A DNA stretch of 16,396 bases from Clostridia bacterium. GTDB taxonomy: Bacteria > Bacillota > Clostridia > Oscillospirales > CAG-382. Positions within the stretch are counted from its first letter, which is position 1; the number at the start of each line of letters is the position of its first letter. Of the stretch, positions 13,650 through 16,396 are shown in pieces. The translations under genes and the position numbers were made by a program. The notes under the pieces were generated by a model, which was not told the DNA's origin, searched no databases, and saw only the letters and a list, made by a program, of their open reading frames with translations. Location: positions 1 through 16,396 of the forward strand of contig JAGADB010000180.1 in assembly GCA_017613815.1 (NCBI GenBank). The letters run 5' to 3'.

Positions 13650-15848
13650 TTACATTGATATGCAGTTCGCCTTTTTTCCGAGAGCGTTTTTCTCCCTGTC
13701 GACGCAGGAAAGAATTATTATCTGATATTTTTCCGCAAGGTCCGTCATAATTTTAAGCGCTTTTTTGAGGCGGTTTTCGTCGAGCTTTGAAAACGCGTCG
13801 TCAAATATCAGCACCGGCTTTTCGGTATAGAGATATTCCGAAAGTGCGATTCTGAGGCAGAGATACGCCGCGTCGAGCGCACCGGAGCTGAGATATTCGA
13901 TATTTCTGTATTCCGCGCTTCCCTTTTCGAGAAAGCCGAGTTTGAGTTCGCTGTCGACGTAGAGACTTTCGTATTTGCCGTCGGTAAGGGCTTCAAAAAG
14001 TTTCGACGCGTTTTCCGTCAGTATCGGGGAGACGTTTGAACGCATCTCGTCGTACGCCTCTTTTATTGCTTCCGACGCCGTTTCGAGAGCCGCGTGCTTT
14101 TTTGTAAGTTTTTCGATTTCGGCGGAGAGAATTGCCGCTTTCGCTTGAAGTTCGTCGGATTTTTCGGTATTTTCCGAAATTACCGCCGCCTTTTTCTCGT
14201 AATCCTGCTTCTGCACCTTTAAGGTGTCGGTTGCGCGCGTGTAAAAATCGAGTTCCATTTCGACCTTTTGACGGTCGCGCAGCGGAAAAGTTTCGTCGTA
14301 GGTGTTTGCAAGATTTTCGAGCTTTTCCGGATCCGGCTCGCTTTCAAGAAGCCCCTCAAGCTGTGCGCTTTCCGAAAGCTCTTTCTTTTTGAGCTCGTCG
14401 AGCTCCGTTATGTCCTCGCTCAGTTTTCTTATGTGCTCCTTTGCCTTTTCGGCGATAAGTGAAGTGTCGGTAATCGCCGTTTTGCAGCCGGTTTTTTCGA
14501 GCATTCCGCAGAGTTTTTCCGCCGCGTCTTTTCGCTTTTCGGTTTTTTCGTCGAGCGTCTTTTGCGCTTCTTCAAGCGCCTCTTTTGCTTCCTTTACGCT
14601 GTCGAACGCCTCTCTGCTCGACGAGAGCAGCTCCTCAAATTCGTCGAAGTTCTTACATCCGAACTTTTCAGAGAGTTCATCAAGTTTTTTCCTTGCTTTT
14701 TTTGCTTTCGAGAAGAAAATGAACGAAAGCGGAAGCGTTATGACGAAGCAGGCAAGGATAATTGCCGTCTTTTTCTTTGATTTTTCCTCTTTTTTGAGGG
14801 CTTCGACGTCTGCTATGAGGTCTTCCGGCTCAATTTCCGCCTCTTCGAGCAGCGAGTTGAACTTCATCTGCTTTTCGTTGCGGTAAAGAAGCGCGGTTCT
14901 CGATTCGGCAAGGCTTCTTTCGTGCCGCGCGGAGTTGAGCTCGTCCTGCGACGAAAGAAGGGAAAGGATTGCGTCGTTCATATCCGAAAGATATCTTCTG
15001 TCCGGCACGAAACCGTCGACCGACATCTGCAGATTTTTGTCCCCGTAAGCCTTTTTCGCCTTTTCCGCGCTCTTTCTTGCCTTTTCTATCCTCTCGCGCT
15101 TTTCGTATGCCTGTTTTGCCTTTAAGTTATTCGATTCCCTTTTGAGTTTATCGAGAATTACGAGATTTTCTTCAATTTTCTTTTTTATGCGGTCGAGGTG
15201 GGTATTTATTTCCGCAAGCTCGTTGTGCCTTTCGGCAGATTCCCTTATTCTCTGTTCGAGAAGCGTTCTTTCGTTTCTCAGTTCAAAAAGCGTTCCGCTT
15301 TTCTGCGTTTTGCCCAAGATTTCCTTTTTGACGTTTTCTATTTTTTTGAGAACGGAATCGGAGTCTATCTCGCTGTCGGCTGAGAAAACCATATTCTTTA
15401 TCGCGCCGGAAAGCGTTTCGGGCTCCGAGAAAAACACGTCGCCCGCGCTTATCATCGCGGTTTTGTCATACGTTTCGGCGTCGACTCCCAGAAACGCCTC
15501 TCCCGCGGAAAGTCCGGGATACACGGGGCTTCCCGTCCCGTCGAGTATGCAGAAGGGAGAGGTCTTGCTAAGCTGTTCACGCCTTAGCGTGAAGCTTCCC
15601 TTTTCGGTCTCTATCTTCATTTCGCCCTTTATGTCGAGACTGCTCCACGGGGAATACCTCTTTTTGTCGTTTTTGGAAATATCGTTCACCCTCGACGTAA
15701 AGCCGTAGAGCATATACCTTATAAATCTCGTAACGGAGCTTTTTCCGCTCTCGTTGTCCCCCGTTATCACGTTTACGCCGGGCTTGAATTCCATATTCAG
15801 TTTTTCAAGTTTTCCGAAATTTTCCGCTTCAATGGATTTAATAATCAT
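13650..15848 (-). CDS. SMC/YhaN-like coiled-coil ATPase with an internal membrane segment
   Basis: A 732-residue ATPase of the RecF/SbcC/SMC-like group. The N-terminus IKSIEAENFGKLEKL leads to Walker A GDNESGKSS (30-38). Two long Lys/Glu-rich coiled-coil arms (about 165-360 and 381-600) follow. Near the C-terminus are the ABC signature LSSGALDAA (653-661), Walker B VLIFDDAF (679-686) with the following SKLDENRL D-loop, and a switch-like IILSC (710-714). Between the arms lies a hydrophobic stretch (361-379) flanked by KKK and KAKKARKK, probably a membrane segment, as in Bacillus YhaN; there is no zinc hook. YhaN is usually paired with the YhaO phosphoesterase, but here the upstream neighbour is a DnaD-domain gene. 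The start at 15848 has CGGAG upstream. A role in DNA repair or membrane-linked DNA handling is inferred from the family only. Confidence 0.87.
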   Translation of the reverse strand: MIIKSIEAENFGKLEKLNMEFKPGVNVITGDNESGKSSVTRFIRYMLYGFTSRVNDISKNDKKRYSPWSSLDIKGEMKIETEKGSFTLRREQLSKTSPFCILDGTGSPVYPGLSAGEAFLGVDAETYDKTAMISAGDVFFSEPETLSGAIKNMVFSADSEIDSDSVLKKIENVKKEILGKTQKSGTLFELRNERTLLEQRIRESAERHNELAEINTHLDRIKKKIEENLVILDKLKRESNNLKAKQAYEKRERIEKARKSAEKAKKAYGDKNLQMSVDGFVPDRRYLSDMNDAILSLLSSQDELNSARHERSLAESRTALLYRNEKQMKFNSLLEEAEIEPEDLIADVEALKKEEKSKKKTAIILACFVITLPLSFIFFSKAKKARKKLDELSEKFGCKNFDEFEELLSSSREAFDSVKEAKEALEEAQKTLDEKTEKRKDAAEKLCGMLEKTGCKTAITDTSLIAEKAKEHIRKLSEDITELDELKKKELSESAQLEGLLESEPDPEKLENLANTYDETFPLRDRQKVEMELDFYTRATDTLKVQKQDYEKKAAVISENTEKSDELQAKAAILSAEIEKLTKKHAALETASEAIKEAYDEMRSNVSPILTENASKLFEALTDGKYESLYVDSELKLGFLEKGSAEYRNIEYLSSGALDAAYLCLRIALSEYLYTEKPVLIFDDAFSKLDENRLKKALKIMTDLAEKYQIIILSCVDREKNALGKKANCISM

Positions 15849-15863
15849 AATTTCTCCGAATTT

Positions 15864-16396
15864 TTACGAAAGGTCGGGTTTTTCAAAGAAGTCTTCGAGG
15901 TCGAAATCGAGTTTTCCGCCGCTTTCGCTTTCCCTGTTTTTCTTATAGTAAGCGTCGACGTCTTCGGGCGTTTTAAGTCCTTTTTCGTGCCACGACTCCA
16001 ATATTTTGGACATATACGAAACCTGCGGCTTACTGATTTTGGCTATCGTCTTTTCGTAGGCGTAGGAAACGAGTTCCATGTCCGAACCTAAATTATCCTT
16101 CCACGAGGCGATATGCGTTTTTTCGGACTTTGTGAGCGCCCTGTCCTCGGCGCCGATGATTTTTCTCACCTTTTCCTCGTAGTCGTTTTTCTTCTTTTCG
16201 GCTCCGAGGTAGTTTTCGAGCTCGGCGTAGGTCTTTATTCCCTTTTCGTTTATGTTCTCGACCGTGCGCTCTATGTACCGTACCGACGTTTTTCCGAGCG
16301 ACGTGCAGTACTGCGCGACTCCCATTATCACGTCGTAGCTTATTCCGAGCGTGTCGTAAAGGTATAGGATTATTCCCTGCTCCGCCGCGTTATAAA
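15864..16396 (-). CDS. DnaD-domain replication protein, N-terminus beyond the window end
   Basis: The frame continues through the window edge, with complete codons from 16394, giving 176 C-terminal residues that begin YNAAEQGIILYLYDTLG. The GTG at 16331 is internal, since the upstream codons are already DnaD-like. Two DnaD domains are visible: one with LYDTLGISYDVIMGVAQYC and GKTSVRYIERTVENINEKGIKT, the second with SYAYEKTIAKISKPQVSYMSKILESWHEKGLKT, which carries the Y-x3-I-x3-W-type motif seen in DnaD C-terminal domains. In the first copy the Trp is Ile. Proteins with this layout act in primosome assembly and helicase loading in Firmicutes; whether this one is essential or accessory cannot be seen. 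The stop is 15 bp before the ATPase gene, suggesting co-transcription. Confidence 0.9.
   Translation of the reverse strand, partial: YNAAEQGIILYLYDTLGISYDVIMGVAQYCTSLGKTSVRYIERTVENINEKGIKTYAELENYLGAEKKKNDYEEKVRKIIGAEDRALTKSEKTHIASWKDNLGSDMELVSYAYEKTIAKISKPQVSYMSKILESWHEKGLKTPEDVDAYYKKNRESESGGKLDFDLEDFFEKPDLS

Noticed and set aside
16331..16331. GTG at 16331 as the start of the DnaD-domain gene.
   Set aside because: The in-frame codons upstream to the window edge already read as DnaD sequence (EQGIILYLYDTLG), so the gene is cut by the window and does not start here.
1..16396. CRISPR arrays, tRNA or rRNA genes, transposases, phage genes.
   Set aside because: Looked for on both strands by eye; no repeat-spacer pattern, cloverleaf with CCA-like end, rRNA core sequence or mobile-element protein was recognised.

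Overview
The window looks like chromosomal DNA of a low-to-moderate GC Firmicute, most likely an anaerobic member of the Clostridia. The evidence is a ZTP riboswitch ahead of a pur operon, a DnaD-type replication protein, an Fe-S type PurF, strong GGAGG ribosome sites, and two large secreted proteins with N-terminal SLH cell-wall anchors. No phage, IS, tRNA, rRNA or CRISPR signature was seen. All genes but one small one lie on the minus strand, so transcription mostly runs from high to low coordinates.

Region 1 (1-4962, minus) is a tightly packed purine biosynthesis operon in the order promoter, ZTP riboswitch with intrinsic terminator, purE, purC, purF-like, purM, a formate/nitrite-transporter (FNT) family protein, then purN (cut by the window start). 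Two points stand out. The PurF lacks the N-terminal cysteine and the rest of the glutamine site, while keeping its PRPP site and Fe-S cysteines, so it is probably ammonia-dependent. The formate-channel gene is embedded by overlaps between purM and purN. Formate feeds 10-formyl-tetrahydrofolate, the PurN co-substrate, and ZMP/ZTP is the alarm signal for lack of that cofactor, so riboswitch, channel and PurN form a plausible feedback circuit.

Region 2 (5044-12148, minus) holds two full-length paralogous SLH proteins of about 1,100 residues, probably S-layer or related surface proteins. Each has its own promoter, strong ribosome site and terminator. Both promoters carry TTGCAA at -35 and, 15-16 bp upstream, the same direct repeat TGTTAC-N5-TGTTAC, which points to a common regulator.

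Region 3 (12242-12580, plus) is a short monocistronic gene for a 61-residue protein that keeps only one of the two clusters of a classical ferredoxin. It resembles, from memory, the N-terminal iron-sulfur segment of some clostridial EtfA proteins, but stands alone. It ends at a bidirectional terminator shared with the next gene.

Region 4 (12603-13591, minus) is an EamA/DMT-family membrane transporter with its own promoter. Region 5 (13604-16396, minus) is a two-gene unit: a DnaD-domain replication protein (5' end beyond the window) followed after 15 bp by a 732-residue SMC/YhaN-like coiled-coil ATPase that has a predicted membrane segment in the middle of its coiled coil, and then a strong terminator.
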